From: Dichomitus squalens LYAD-421 SS1
Lineage: Eukaryota; Basidiomycota; Agaricomycetes; Polyporales; Polyporaceae
Reading direction: 5' to 3'
NCBI RefSeq assembly: GCF_000275845.1
Contig: NW_006766916.1
Coordinates: forward strand, 162,267 to 226,266
DNA: 64,000 bases
Under the pieces are notes generated by a model that saw only the letters and a program-made list of their open reading frames with translations, made no database searches and was not told the DNA's origin. Positions 1 to 11,756 of the stretch are shown here, one piece after another. The translations under genes were made by a program, and so were the position numbers. How positions within the stretch are numbered: position 1 is the stretch's first letter; each line of letters begins with the position of its first letter.

Positions 1-2
1 GA

Positions 3-1787
3 TATGGCCCTACGCCAGCACAAGTCGTCATGTCCGTCCCCCCTCTTCGCCTCCGCTCCATTCCTCCTAACTTTCCTCCAGGTTTCCCCCAGACCAAGAT
101 CCTTGGCCACCATACACCGTCTGTGAGTCCGAGCCAGTGCCGTCCTCGCAGCTCGCAGCTGACGTCTGCCTACAGGGGACTTCTTCCCACCACTATACAA
201 CTGCCCCCACGAACTCGACAGGCTAGGTGCCCTCGGCGACGGCGGGAAATGGATATGCGGCATGTCCAGAATACAGGACAAGCCTGACTGTGTCATCTAC
301 TCATTTGGTACGTCCTCTCCCTTGCACCCCTATCATTGCGCACCATTGTGCATCCCTTGTGTGGCCACGTCGTCCCGCTGCCCTTCTTCCTGCTCGCGTT
401 ACCGCCTCTACTCCACTTGGTAGACGCCACTGCCCCCACCTCGTCTCGGCTATGCATCTACACCCTCGCACGTCCGCAACGCGCCCAGCGTCGTCGCTGC
501 TCACCGCCTTGCGCGGGGGCTTTGACACGTCGCGCTGTGCAATTTGACACCCTCCTCTGCTTCCGTCTTCCTCCCGGCGTCAAAGCGGGGTCACGACTCA
601 GATCTGTCTTCGCGTCGAGATGAGCGCGCGCAGACGCATGCTGGCTGGGAACGCTCACCCCAACGCGTATCTTCCATTATTTAGCAGCGTTGTGAGTCTG
701 GATGGGTCTTTGTATTTGCATTAGTCGCGCGCGCTGTAAGGATTGATGAACGTGCGTCGCGCTCTCACATCGGGAGCGCGCGCTGTCTCGCTGGCACAGC
801 GCGCAGGGCCGATCTGTGATCCCCGATACGACATCCTCCCCCGCTTCCGAGCTGCCTAACCCGCACGTTGTACGTGAACTAGCGCGCTTACCTCTCTCCC
901 CCACCGCGCACGCACGCAACGCAGGCATCGACTCGACGTACCTGTTCGAGGCGACGCTCCTCCAGTCCACGCGCTTCTGCCAGGTCTGGATATACGACTC
1001 GACCAAGGGCGCCGGCGCCGAGGGCCACATCCCGCGCGCGCTGCGGCACAGGGCGCACTTTGGGAAGCTCGCGCTCGGCGCGAGCGACAGGCACGGCGCG
1101 GGCGACGAGCCCAAGACGTGGACGCTCAAGAGCCTCATGGCCGAGAACGGTGAGTCTGCTGCGGTAGTATGGTGTAGTGCAAGGGCGGCCGGATCGCTGA
1201 CGCGCGCCCCTCCCTCTCCTTGCACGCAGGTCACTCACACATCGACTTCCTCCGGCTCGACGTCGAGGGCTGGGAGTGGGAGACGTTCCGCGGCATCGTG
1301 CGCGACTTCACCATGGAGCGCGGCAACCCCGGCGGCGGCGGGCCGCACGCGCCCAACAACGACAACGCGACGAGCGGGTGGGGCGTCGCGGAGCGCGAGG
1401 GCGTCCTGCCGTTCGGGCAGCTGCAGATCGAGCTGCACGTGTGGAACCAGCGCTTCCAGGACTTTTTGGAGTGGTGGGAGCTGCTAGAGGTTGCCGGCCT
1501 GCGGCCGTTCCACAACGAGGCACGTGCCGCGCGAGCTTCGGGGAGCTTGGGGCTGATGATTTGGTATTCAGATCAACTTGGTGTACGCGAACTACAACCG
1601 GCATAGCGGGGTCGAGCTCGCGGAGGTGAGTGATGGCGTTTCGAAAGATGGCGGCGGCTGACTCCGGGGCTTGCAGTACTCATTCATCAATATCCGCGGG
1701 GAGAACGCGTTCATCAAGGACTACGTCCCCGTCTTGCCCGAGACGACTCCCCCGCGCGGCCCCGGGATAGGGCCGGAGCGACGATGA
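3..1787 (+). CDS. Methyltransferase-domain protein (FkbM / Methyltransf_24-like), 5' partial
   Basis: The spliced product reads in order YGPTPAQVV, PDQDPWPPYTVW, NCPHELDRLGALGDGGKW, a block ending VIYSFG, then HIDFLRLDVEGWEWETFRG and PFGQLQIELHVW. The DVEG and LQIELH segments are those of FkbM-type S-adenosylmethionine methyltransferases found in families across basidiomycetes. Proposed exons are <3-31, 82-122, 176-307, 925-1149, 1230-1519, 1572-1625 and 1677-1787, and all phases agree. The stop is TGA at 1785-1787. The N-terminus, usually with a membrane anchor in this family, lies off the left edge. Intron 308-924 (617 bases) is about ten times the usual size, and intron 1520-1571 has a GC donor. 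The substrate cannot be inferred. The family call is fairly safe; activity is not shown. Confidence 0.8.
308..924 (+). other. Unusually long intron in the methyltransferase gene
   Basis: The donor gtacgt follows the codon block ending VIYSFG, and the acceptor gcag precedes GIDSTYLFEATLL. Both flanking exons are phase 1 and the joined protein fits the family without a gap. The 617 bases carry no recognisable coding block. The stretch is pyrimidine-rich at about 300-600 and has alternating gcgc tracts at about 720-800. Confidence 0.6.
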
Positions 1788-2602
1788 CGGCCGGCTGACC
1801 GTGGACCGTGCGCGGGGATCGTGCTTCGCTATGACAGGATCGGAAACGGAATTGGGACGGGGAGGAGGGGAGGGCCGCGCTAGAGCTCGAGGCTGGGGGT
1901 GTTATATCATACCGAGATCAACGTATACCATGCATATATCGTGAGTGCATATAGTGCTGTCCATTCCGCTCCGTACGGAGGGTTGCCGTCTTGCAACGTG
2001 GACGTAATCTACGCTGTCCGCGTCCCTTTCCCCCCGGGCATGTGCGGAGCGGGGTTTGTGCACGGCGACTGAGGATGCGGATACACGGCAGGAGGCAGAC
2101 GTCCGCCGTTTTGCAAAGGATTGTTCAGAAGAGTCACGTCTCTACAAAAGAAAAGATTGCTTTGCGCCTCCCCCTTTTCATTGGTTTTTCGCCAGTCGAA
2201 ATGCCTGCCGTGATCAGGTCGTCCGTCTCAGACAGTACTGACTCCAGGAACGCGCGGAACACGGGAGATTTTGTATTGTGATGATCCCTCTGAGATATAT
2301 CCTAGGCTAGTGTCCTCTTTTCGACGCTGCTTGGTCTGTTCACCCAGATAGTAGCAATTGCATGAAAGATTACGGACTCGAGCTTCGTAGTACCAGAAGA
2401 ACTACATGTCAAACCCGCCGATTGCGAAGACACAAACAGTTGCGACACATTCCACGTACTACTCACGCTCAGCGAACGAACTCCGGAAGTCTGGTGACCC
2501 GGGCGCCGACCTATGAAGGGAAGCGCCCCCACTCCTCCCGCCACACGCCCAGATGCAACCTCTCTGCGTCCCGCCATAGCCGTGCCAGCGCAGCAGCCAC
2601 TC
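1788..2602. other. Intergenic, no gene seen
   Basis: This stretch lies between the methyltransferase stop and the decayed F-box gene. Only short unsupported reading frames occur. The stretch at about 2545-2602 continues the F-box homology past its stop (EWLLRWHG), so the ancestral F-box reading frame once extended a little into it. Confidence 0.5.
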
Positions 2603-4286
2603 TCAGTCTTCGCACCCGAAGTCCTCCGCCGTCCTGAACTTGACCTTCTCGAGCGGCCAGCACGGCCCGTACTCTCGACTTAGGTGCCCCCGGCCGACAG
2701 ACAGCCGCTTCACGACTGGGCGCAGGTGTGGCCCGTAGCCGAAGAGCTCCAGCGAGTGCGGCAGGTCCTCGAGGGGTAGCTGATGGCCTAGGAGGTTGTA
2801 GCCCGGAAGTGGTGGCTCGAGGATGTGCAGGTAGCGCATAGACGAGCACTCGCCGAACTATAGATGCAAGGGTGAATCAGCCTACTTGTTACCACACCAG
2901 GGTTGTGATTGTGCAGGACGCGATTGTCAATGCAGACGAGAAACAAACGCAACGCGTAGCCGAGGGAAACAGGACGTACCAGCCTTCCGAGCCGCCTGAC
3001 GATCGTCTCACGTAGCGAGTCCTGTTCCCAAGGTATGATGAGAGTGAAGCGTAGCGACGACATGACTCTCGGTAAATGATCCTTAAACACTTTCATGTAG
3101 TGCGGGTTCCAGTCAAAGAGTGTCAGCTCGTATCCGAGGGCATCAAGCGCGGGGAGCTTGGGGAGGAGCCTGAGCAACGCCTGGTCCGCTCCCGACTGCG
3201 CTGACACGCGAACGTCGAGGCGACGGGGACGCTGCTTGTCCTGCAGGAATCTGCAAAGAATGTCAACTTCCTCCTCTGAAAGGATATCAGGCCCAGTGTT
3301 GAGGAACTTGAACGAGGTCAAAGTGGGGAGGGCGTCTGGGTGTGCTTCGAGCACAGGGAGCAGCTCGTCCGGGTGGATAGAGAGGATTGTGAGCGATGTC
3401 AGGACGGCGCAGTGTCGGGATATTAGAGGAAGTTAGTCGAAATTTTCGGTGAACACAAATCCGAGCTCCCGCAGCCCGACGAAAGAAGGTACGGAGCAGA
3501 GCCAGAGGATGTCGCTGAGAATGGTGAGTCGAACGAGGGTGTGTGCATTCGCTTCAAGTATCCTAGCCATAGAGTTCACCGCCTGTTCATCAATTGAGAG
3601 CATGTCAGCTCCAATTCCCGCGTGGGAGATGAACAAAGTATGAAGGCGCGTCGGGGTGGAGGTCAAGGGGATGCCTTCCCTTCCTATTCTAAGGGGCGGA
3701 AGTCAGCGAGAAACAATAGGGAGTAGTGCAACGGAATTACTGTGCGGATAACGTGGTCATAGAAAACTCTTTCAAGGTCTTCCCAGAAGCTGAAAACAAC
3801 GCTTGGAGTATTGAGCATGAGAGGGAAGGACGTTCGCCATCCCAGCTGAAGGAGCGAAGGTTGATGAGCATGTCGAGCGTTGCAATCAGGCAGCCTAGAA
3901 AGTAGCGTACCATACATCAGATTGTAAGTCATAGAATCTTGCACGGAGCACTCACGAGTCTGGAAGATGCATTCGCTATGATCATCCCAAGCGTAGGCAC
4001 GGACCGTGGGCCTCCTAACTACTCTCGCAAAATCTGGGCGGCAAGAGATCGTTCACAGGACGTCCCAAGTGATACCATTGTTACGACTCATTCAATCGTG
4101 ATGTCCCTCCAATAGATCAACGTTTTATACATCTCTCCGCCATAGTCCAAAGGTCACTGTAATGTCGCTGAAAACGCTGGATAGGGCGAGGTGCATCATG
4201 CGGGAGACAAAGAGACACGTTCTTCGGTCTTTCCGTGGGAGGTAACGAACGACAAGACCCCATATCTCTGAAGGAAATATCAGCAT
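2603..4286 (-). pseudogene. F-box protein pseudogene (F-box copy 1)
   Basis: This is a decayed relative of the F-box genes at 6733-8661 and 9663-11334. The exons are 4286-3956, 3894-3741, 3688-2980 and 2857-2603. Intron positions and phases match copy 3, and exon 3 has the same 709-base length. The start reads MLIFPSEIWGLVVRYLP, an F-box helix. At least five in-frame stops interrupt an otherwise continuous frame: TAA at 4125-4127, TGA at 4092-4094, TGA at 4053-4055, TAA at 3433-3435, and TGA at 2603-2605. The last replaces the first Trp of the conserved DWEWLLR motif. Splice sites remain intact, so the loss looks recent. Intact F-box proteins recruit substrates to SCF ubiquitin ligases; this copy should not. 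Confidence 0.8.
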
Positions 4287-5389
4287 GCTCAACGACCTCC
4301 AGGCTCTAGCTTGTCTCGCGAGGTTGGGGAACTGGTGGTTGTCAGAGGTCGGACTCAGGTGAACCGTGAACGGATCCGCAACCAGCCACGAGGTTGGATT
4401 ATGTCAGCCGAGAATTAAGCGCTTCTCCCGTCTTCCGCTCTCTCTAGCTACCTCCCTCAATTCTCCCACTTATTTTTTTCCTCTCTTCCTGAGCTGGCGC
4501 CTGAATGGTGATGAACGGTTGATATGGTAGACTACCCCACCGATTCTGAGCCACCTGCCAAAAGAGTCTACTCCACTGAGACCAACGCTGGTCAGCAAAC
4601 ATCCTTCCGACCCGGCGCGAGCGGCCGCCGTAGTTAGCGCACGAAAACCTGAGCTACCAACCCTTGAAGCCAGAAATCGAGCCCTCGAGCGAAGCGACAG
4701 GGCGTCTCGATCAATTGCGTTGCGATTCATCATATTAAATTATGTCAGCGTTGAGATCTGAGAAAGACCTCCCGGCGCCTGCCACAAATTCACCGCTTGT
4801 GACTGAATCTACTCAACGTTCGATGATCCTGGTTTTCTGCATGGTTACTGGAATCTCGTGGAACTACAGATAATTATGTGACCCTTCGAGGGAAACGAGC
4901 CCTTAGGCCTTATGTATCGCCCAGCGTTCGTCCGAACGGGATCCGTAGATCTAGGCTTACTAATCTAAAGTAGCTGCTCAGTTTCTTCTGGTTCACAGCT
5001 CATCAACTCGCCGCGCCTTCAAACATCTCTTCGATTCCATGTGGTCAGCTACATACAGAGGCTACTGCCGGTATCGACGAAGTATTCCGGTTGGTCGCAC
5101 TTTAATGTGGGCGCTATGATCACAGGGAGTACTACTACCTCAACTTGACCTGCTTAGCAAGCTACGATGTCGTTATCCTCCAGTATTACAAAGCAACGGT
5201 GGAATCAGATATCCGGGAAATCGGCAGCGAGAGTTCTGTCGGAAGTTGCACCCACCATCAACTGCGAAGATGCGTTACCCGTTAGGCTGGAGTTGACACG
5301 TCCCAATGGGAGTATAAAGTGTACGTGCATACCCCCAAGTACCATAACTCACATCTACGTCTCACAGTAACCCCATCAGAGAGATTGAA
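4287..5389. other. Intergenic between divergent F-box copy 1 and reductase copy 1
   Basis: No supported gene lies here. The segment separates the start of the minus-strand F-box pseudogene from the plus-strand reductase start, so it should contain both promoters. The equivalent spacer in the second module (11335-11756) is only about 420 bases, so this one is expanded by roughly 680 bases. No insertion boundary or terminal repeat was recognised. Confidence 0.45.
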
Positions 5390-6692
5390 ATGTCGACTCA
5401 AAGGGCCCTGGTCGTTCCTGCCGAAGGGCAGCCTTTCAAGTTCGTCAGCGACTGGCCCATTCCCAAGCCCGGTCCCAAGGACGTCCTAGTCAAGCTCGTC
5501 TCCATCGCACTCAACCCCGCCGACTGGCGCCTGGAACTCGGGGGCTCGGGCATTTTCAAGGATTATCCTATCGCCGGCGGCCTGGATGGTTCAGGCGTCA
5601 TCGAGGAGGTCGGATCCGAGGTGACGCACCTCGCCAAGGGTGACAAGGTGTATGTTGTGCCAACGCCGTTATGTGTGTTGTCTCTGACGCGTGCCCCTCT
5701 TCCTCGGTACGATATGTAGTCTATTTGAAGGATGGTTCGTCCCAGGGCGCGGGACGTTCCAAGAGTATGCACTCAGCCCCGCTGCTTATGTCGCGAAGGT
5801 ATATTCAGCATTTTGACTTACTGCCGAAGAGTACTGAGGCGAAAATCACCCAGATCCCCGACAACATCTCCTTTGACCGGGCTGCGACTGTTCCAATGTG
5901 CCTCGCCATAGTCTTCTCCAGTACCTGGGCACACGAGGATGGCGCAAGGTCCGCGAGATTGACGCCTCCTTGGGAGGAAGGCGGTAAGACCAAGTACGCC
6001 GGAGACGTCGCCTTCATTGTTGGCGGTTCGTCTTCTGTAGGCCAATACGGTACGTGACGATCTCTCACTCACTTACCACTGAATTTACAACGGATCCGCC
6101 TGACAGCCATCCAGGGCGCACGCCTGCAAGGGTACGCGGCCATCATCGCCACCTCCTCTCTCAAACACCAGGAATTCCTCAAGTCGCTCGGGGCAACCCA
6201 TATCATCGACCGCAACCTCCCGCCCGGGGAGATCTAAGCCCAGGTCCGCACCTTCGCCGCGGGCAAGCCGATCACTTACGTCTACGATGCTATTGGTGAG
6301 CGAGATGGTCAGCGGCTCAGCTACGAGCTCTTGGCGGATGGCGGTGCATTTGTCACCGTCCAACTGTTCTTCCACGAATACCTTGAGGACTTGGTTACGG
6401 AAAGCAAGCCTGTCATCCGCGCGTTAGGCTCGTTTGAACTACCTGGGCATGGGAAGCTCGGATTGGAGGTGTACAGTCGCCTGTCCGAGTGGCTCGCTAC
6501 GGGTGTTATCGTGGTATGTCTTCCCGCCTACTCTTCGTTCTAGCCGGCGTTGACTTGTCTCGCATCTGGTAGCCAAATAGGGCGGAGGTTGTGCCAGGCG
6601 GTTTCGCTGGAATTCCAGGAGGTTTGGAGAGGCTGCGGAAGGGCGAAGTCAGCGGTGTCAAATTGGTCGTACATGCCGCCGAAACTCCATAA
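5390..6692 (+). pseudogene. Quinone-oxidoreductase/enoyl-reductase-like gene, copy 1, with premature stop
   Basis: This is a medium-chain dehydrogenase/reductase of the zinc-free TOXD/enoyl-reductase type. It has an N-terminal GroES-like domain (MSTQRALVVPAEGQPFKF, then NPADWR) and a nucleotide-binding motif VGGSSSVGQYGAIQ. The exons are 5390-5649, 5720-5798, 5854-6049, 6107-6513 and 6573-6692. All splice sites are normal and the C-terminus ends KLVVHAAETP. In exon 4, codon TAA at 6235-6237 stands where the paralogue at 11757 has CAA, so translation would stop roughly 60% of the way in, inside the cofactor domain. The rest of the frame is open to the normal stop at 6690-6692. Such enzymes use NADPH on enones or quinones; the substrate is unknown. 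Confidence 0.8.
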
Positions 6693-6732
6693 GGTCGAGA
6701 TTTCGCAGAGCAACATGGGTCTTCGCAGGTCA

Positions 6733-8661
6733 TCATTCATGCAATCGATCTGATGCTATACAAGTTCCTTCACTACCCCTAATGACATAGTAGAGTGACG
6801 AGGGGTCTAGGCAGCCATACGACCCCCTACCTCGTCCACCTACTCGTCCACACTCCAACGAAGCGATGCTCTCTTGAGGCCACCGAAATGACGCGCGATG
6901 CTTCATATGTATCATTCGGTGGGCACTGCGTATCATATGGATGGGCGATGTTCCTTTTGCAAATGAGTGGTATGATCTTCGAATCAATATCAGAGCGCAC
7001 TCACAATTATTGATGATGCTGTCTTGTCCGTGGTGCCTCAGCAACCACTCCCAGTCTTCGTAGCCAAAGTCGTCGGTTTGTCTGAAGTACACTTTTGAGG
7101 CGGGCCAGCTGTCGCTGTACAGTACTTCTTTCGTGCTCGGGTTGCGTGATACCCAGCGCAGGTTGCGTTTGTACCCAAGGAGCTGCAGCACGGGTGGGGG
7201 ATGTCGGGAGACGACAGACTCGAGCTCAATGTCGTTGTCTGGCAGTAGCTGTAGATAACGGCAGAATTCTTGTGCCTCGAACTATGTCAAAAATTCAGTG
7301 CTGGTAGTTCGGCAACATAGCATGAGCACGACATACAAATTCTGCCCATTCATCTTCTGTGAGGGTCATTTCTGAGGCGGATATTCTCAGAGACAGAGCG
7401 GTGAGATGGCGCGGGATACATGCGCTGAGTTCAGCGAGATGATCTGACGTCAGCTGCTGGGACCGAATGTCGCAACCAAGGATAGTGAGGTGAGGGAGGT
7501 CCTTGAGGACCCGCAGGACTGGCTCATTGGTGAGCGGCTCGTCCTCTGAGGCCCATCCGTAGGAGTGAACGAAGTCGAGGCGCTGGAGGAACGACTTCCC
7601 TTGAAGGAACGTCGCAAAAGCCTCTATATCCTCTGCCGTCATCCAGCCGCACATCACTTTGCAGGAAGTGAGGAGCGGGAGGGCATCGGAATGCTCCTCA
7701 AAGACGTCAGCAAGGTCTCCATCGATCTTGTGATCTACACACAGTGTGAATGAGCGAAGCTGTGTACAGTCCTCAAAGACCTCGTGAAGGCCAACGATCT
7801 CCGAAATGGAGACAAGAGAGAGCTCTACTAGAGAGGCGAATGGCCGTACTAGGTTGGATGCCGAGAAAACGTCTCCGGATAGATCAAGGCGGCGTAGAGT
7901 AGGCTCATTTGTTGCGACACTGCCACCCTGAAACTCGTGCTTTCAGGAGAGACTTCCTCGGTCTCTCCATACCAACGAGGAAGGAACGCGAGTGAGCGCA
8001 AATGGTTTATGGATGGGAGGAAGGGGCAAAAGTCTGGCAGTTCAGGACTATCGAGTTATAATGCCATTAGATATGTCAAATTAACCCACATAACCATTCT
8101 ATGCAACTCACGGAAGTGTTAGCTCTGACAGAGTGTCAGAAGAGTGCTCTATGAGAGCTTCAAGCACCTCTGGTTGCGGTTCCGGACCGCGACCATACCA
8201 AGCAAATGCATGGAGCCGAAGGACGGAGAGTGCATCACCAGTAGCCTCTGTAATGATTGCTTGTCATTAGTAGAGTTGAAGTGTCACTCCGGTGGATGAA
8301 GCGCACCGATGAGCTCCTGCGAAGGACCCTCTTCTGGATATGTATAGGCGCGTACAGTCATGCCCATCACGATGCAAGCAAGATCCGGCGACTGCTTGAT
8401 GTGCCGCAAGAGCTCGCAGCTGAGACGGGTAGCCTTGTCTGCCTCAACCTGTTCATCATCACACACTTCCTCCGAGCAGGGATCGGACACATCCCTCCAC
8501 AATCCAAAGCGAATGGTGATATGGGAGAAGACTATCTCCCACGCGATGTCGTGAAGCATTCTTGAGACGTATAAGCACCTTCTCTGGTCGTTGGAGGGCA
8601 AGGCTTGAATTATCCGATACCATAGCTCGGTGGGTAAGCCTATACGACGCGGGTAGCTCAT
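6733..8661 (-). pseudogene. F-box protein gene, copy 2, probably frameshifted
   Basis: The start reads MSYPRRIGLPTELWYRII, an F-box. Exons are 8661-8307, 8247-8112, 8047-7337 and 7281 to about 7004 or 6733. Phases match copies 1 and 3. Near 7935-7925 the frame must shift between the block LRSLAFLPRWYGETEE and the block TNEPTLRRLDLSGDV, which align to adjacent parts of copy 3. No normal intron fits; only a 26-base segment (gtctct...ttcag) would restore the frame. The C-terminal block carries DFGYEDWEWLLRHHGQD. After that the frame stays open to a stop at 6733-6735, about 90 residues beyond where copy 3 ends, so a further intron at gtgagt near 7005 is possible. A sequencing error could also explain the shift. 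Confidence 0.6.
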
Positions 8662-9662
8662 CCTAGAGAAAGCAATAGCGTTCGGAATGGTGACAGTTGC
8701 TGAAGAAGGGCCGTGTCCCTTCGGCGCTAGACATGCACGCAGCATGGTCCTTTCCTATCCTGGGACGTCACGAGCAGGCTGACAGACGCTATGAAGCTGC
8801 CGTGAGCGGACCTAGTCTCTACCAATTACATGGTGCTGTAGTGTTTTCACGGTGGGTACGATACATCAACATGATGCATAGTAAGGAGATTATTAGCAGT
8901 ATTGAACTTCACTCTCGGGCAATTTGATGCTGTCCCAGCTGGTGCCATCAGTGTGTCACGGATACACGGCGTTCTGCAAAGACACACCTCGGAGGTCTAG
9001 GATTCGTCCGAGCAGTTCGCGCATCTTAGTAGGCATTTGCTTCGTAGGATAGCCTCATCAGGACAGCTTGAGAGGACCGTACATGTGGGAAGGTGTCTGC
9101 ATCGACCAAGTCATCGTGCCCCCTGCTCATCAGGCGTGCGCTCTGTCACTCGTGTACAACCAGGCTGGCCTGTACCATTAGCCGCATGTAGTCATAGCCA
9201 TGTCCCCAGGCCTTCTGCTGCTAAGGGATATCATGCTCTCTACCGTCTCCCTATTGCCACCGCAACAGCTGCGATCCGTCATTGGAATAGCCGTGTCTGT
9301 ACTTGAGCTGTTTGGGAACTCCGAGATGTGCATTGCTAGAACGATTTCGATGTCAGGAAAGCACGCTATGCACAGCCAGCCGATAGACCAGGTCTGACGG
9401 AATACGGAAAACCCCTGACGCCACGTTACTACTGAAATCCCGATTCAAGCTGGAAGCACGTATGAGGGAAGCATGTAAGAAAGGAGGACAAATTGGTTGA
9501 GTCTACTATGTTCATAGGGGATCGTCCAAGCGACCACTCAGAGTATATGCGTGCATCTAATTCAAGTCCTTGTCACTGGAGTCCATGCGCTTCCATAGAT
9601 CTGGTGGATCCATCGACCCTGAGCTCCGTTTTAGTTAGACGACTTACGTAGAGTCACGAAAA
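8662..9662. other. Intergenic between F-box copies 2 and 3, no gene seen
   Basis: About 1 kb holds the promoter of copy 2 and the 3' flank of copy 3. Only short frames without family resemblance were found, and no terminal repeats. Confidence 0.45.
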
Positions 9663-11334
9663 TCACTCACAAATATCACAATCGTCATCGTCCTGGCCGT
9701 GATGTCTCAGCAGCCATTCCCAATCTTCGTGGCCTTGGTATTCCTCGACCGAACGGAAGTATACCTTCGACGCCGGCCAAAACTCGGAGTACTTGGGGGC
9801 GCGCGTCTTTGGATCGTGCGTCACCCACCGCAGGCCGTTGTTGTAGCCGAGCAGCTCCAGGTTAGGCGGGGGACGCCTGAAGATGGCATTCCCGAGCGAA
9901 CGGGTCAATGGCTGACGAGTGCCTATGTGCAGGTAGCGAAGAGCCTCATGCTTCGAGAACTGTGCAGACCGTGTACCTCGGATTGCGGATGATGAGGTGA
10001 TAAGACTACTCACGAAGCTTCGCCAGTCCACGACCTTCACATCGGATGTGTTCGCGTGGAAGAGGATGGAGAGTGCAGTCACTTGAGGAGGGACATACTG
10101 CTCAAGAAGCTTGACGTGCGCCGAGGTCATCTTGGCTGGCCGTATGTCCAGTCCCAGAATCTCCAGGTTTGGCAGGTCCCGCAAGATCTTGAGGAACGAC
10201 ATATTGATGAGATCCTCGCCCTGATCGACCTGCGTACGGCTGAGAACGTCAACCCGTCGCAGCCGTCTCTTCTTCTTGAGGAATTTGGCGACCTCTTCGA
10301 TGACATCCTCATCGAGGTCGAAAACAGAAAGAAGCTTGAAAGATGTAAGGTGTGGGAATGCGTCCTGGTGGATGTTCAAGACGTCGATAATCTCCGAGCC
10401 GTCGTTTTCCGTACAGAGCGTGAATCCCCGTAGCTCACGACAGTGTTCGAAGACAGAGCCGAGACCAGCCAGCGTGCATGGAAAGACAATGGCAAGCTCG
10501 TGAAGGCTGGCGAACGACATGGGCAGGCATTCCCATAAGGCGTCGCCGAACACTTCGAGGCGACGGAGAGTGGCGGAATTGGCTGCGATCGTCTGGTGGA
10601 CAGTCTTGTGGTATGGAGCGCCTATATGCATCTGCGGCCATAGGTCGAGGAATCTGTGTCGGAATACGAGAGACTGAACCTGAGTGAAGGAAGGCAAACA
10701 CAAATCTTCTGGAAACTCTGGGCTGTTGGTTTGTCCGGTAAGTCGCTCGTGCAACTGAGAGGTCCCGCTATCTCCGAGCACTCACTGTATGATAAAATCA
10801 ACTACTCTCTGTCCTGACGACCTCAGAAGGGCGTCCATGACCTCGCAAGGCAGTTTCGGCAAAGGTCCGAACCAAGCAAAGGCGGACAGGTTATGAAGCG
10901 CTTCGATAGCTTCGGCCAAAGTACCTGAAGGAGACAACGTCAGACGCGTGGCACAGCTGTTCCGGTGCCTACTGACTAATTTCATATACTAAGAGTGATT
11001 CTTCGAAGAGCGAGTAGGCCCGCACAGTGAGCTTCTTGACAAGGCGGGCAAATTCCGGCGTACGCGTGATATGGCGAAGGAGGGCATAGTTGAGTTTGGC
11101 CAATCTGCTCGCTTCCGCGACCTCGATGGGGGCAGGCGTAAGGCCAAAGTCAATCCCATGCGATATGTCGTCGTCTCTTCTCCAGAGTCCGAGAGTAATG
11201 ATGATGTGCGAGAATACGTATTTCTGGGCGATATCGTGGTGCAGCTTCGACACGGACAAACATGTTTTCTGGTCCTGCGGAGGCAAGAACTGGATGATGC
11301 GGTACCAAAGTTCCGTCGGCAGCTGCTTGGCCAT
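9663..11334 (-). CDS. F-box domain protein, copy 3, intact
   Basis: Five-part structure with exons 11334-10977, 10924-10786, 10722-10014 and 9959-9663. Together they encode 500 residues without interruption. The N-terminus MAKQLPTELWYRIIQFLP followed by DQKTCLSVSKLHHDIA is an F-box. The remainder shows leucine-rich periodicity (LRRLEVFGDALWE, LEILGLDIRP, LRYLHI), as expected for a degenerate LRR substrate-binding region. The C-terminus has DWEWLLRHHGQ. The intron at 9960-10013 is 54 bases, so it is open in frame and could be missed by simple gene finding. F-box proteins bind Skp1 and bring targets to an SCF ubiquitin ligase; the target here is unknown. The gene is divergent from the reductase at 11757, with a shared spacer of about 420 bases. 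Confidence 0.8.
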
Positions 11335-11756
11335 ATTGCTGAGCTTTGTGATGAGCTTTGCCGACACCTTTCGCAGGGCTCTGGGAAGAACTTGGATGCG
11401 ACTGCCAATATTCGTTACCGCATACAAACAACATGGGCGCTAAATATATTCACATGATGTCATCAAGAGATCAATATTCCGTCTACATATTGCCCTCGAT
11501 TAATGCTACATTACACAATAAGTACTTAACTTCCAAGGAGCCCTCACGCCTCGATCTCCCGGTCGGGTTTGTCAGCCCACCTCAACTGTCCACATTCCAA
11601 TTGTTCTATGCATGTTCCCTTCTGTCCGGCTCGGCTCGCAGTACTAGCATATGTGCTATCTCCTGTAGCCAGGACTCTCCACAAAGCTGACACAATGGTC
11701 AACCTCCCAAGCAGCATAACTCACAACTGTACAGCTCTCAGCGACACCAGCTTACG
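11335..11756. promoter_or_regulatory. Shared divergent promoter region, F-box copy 3 / reductase copy 2
   Basis: A 422-base spacer lies between two divergent starts. No specific binding site was identified. The call rests only on gene orientation. Confidence 0.35.

Noticed and set aside
677..1238. Minus-strand frames over the methyltransferase exons
   Set aside because: They overlap well-supported plus-strand exons and the long intron and show only Arg/Ala-rich shadow composition.
4470..4733. 87-codon minus-strand frame in the module 1 spacer
   Set aside because: Short, low-complexity, and without a start context, splice partner or homologue in the equivalent spacer of module 2.
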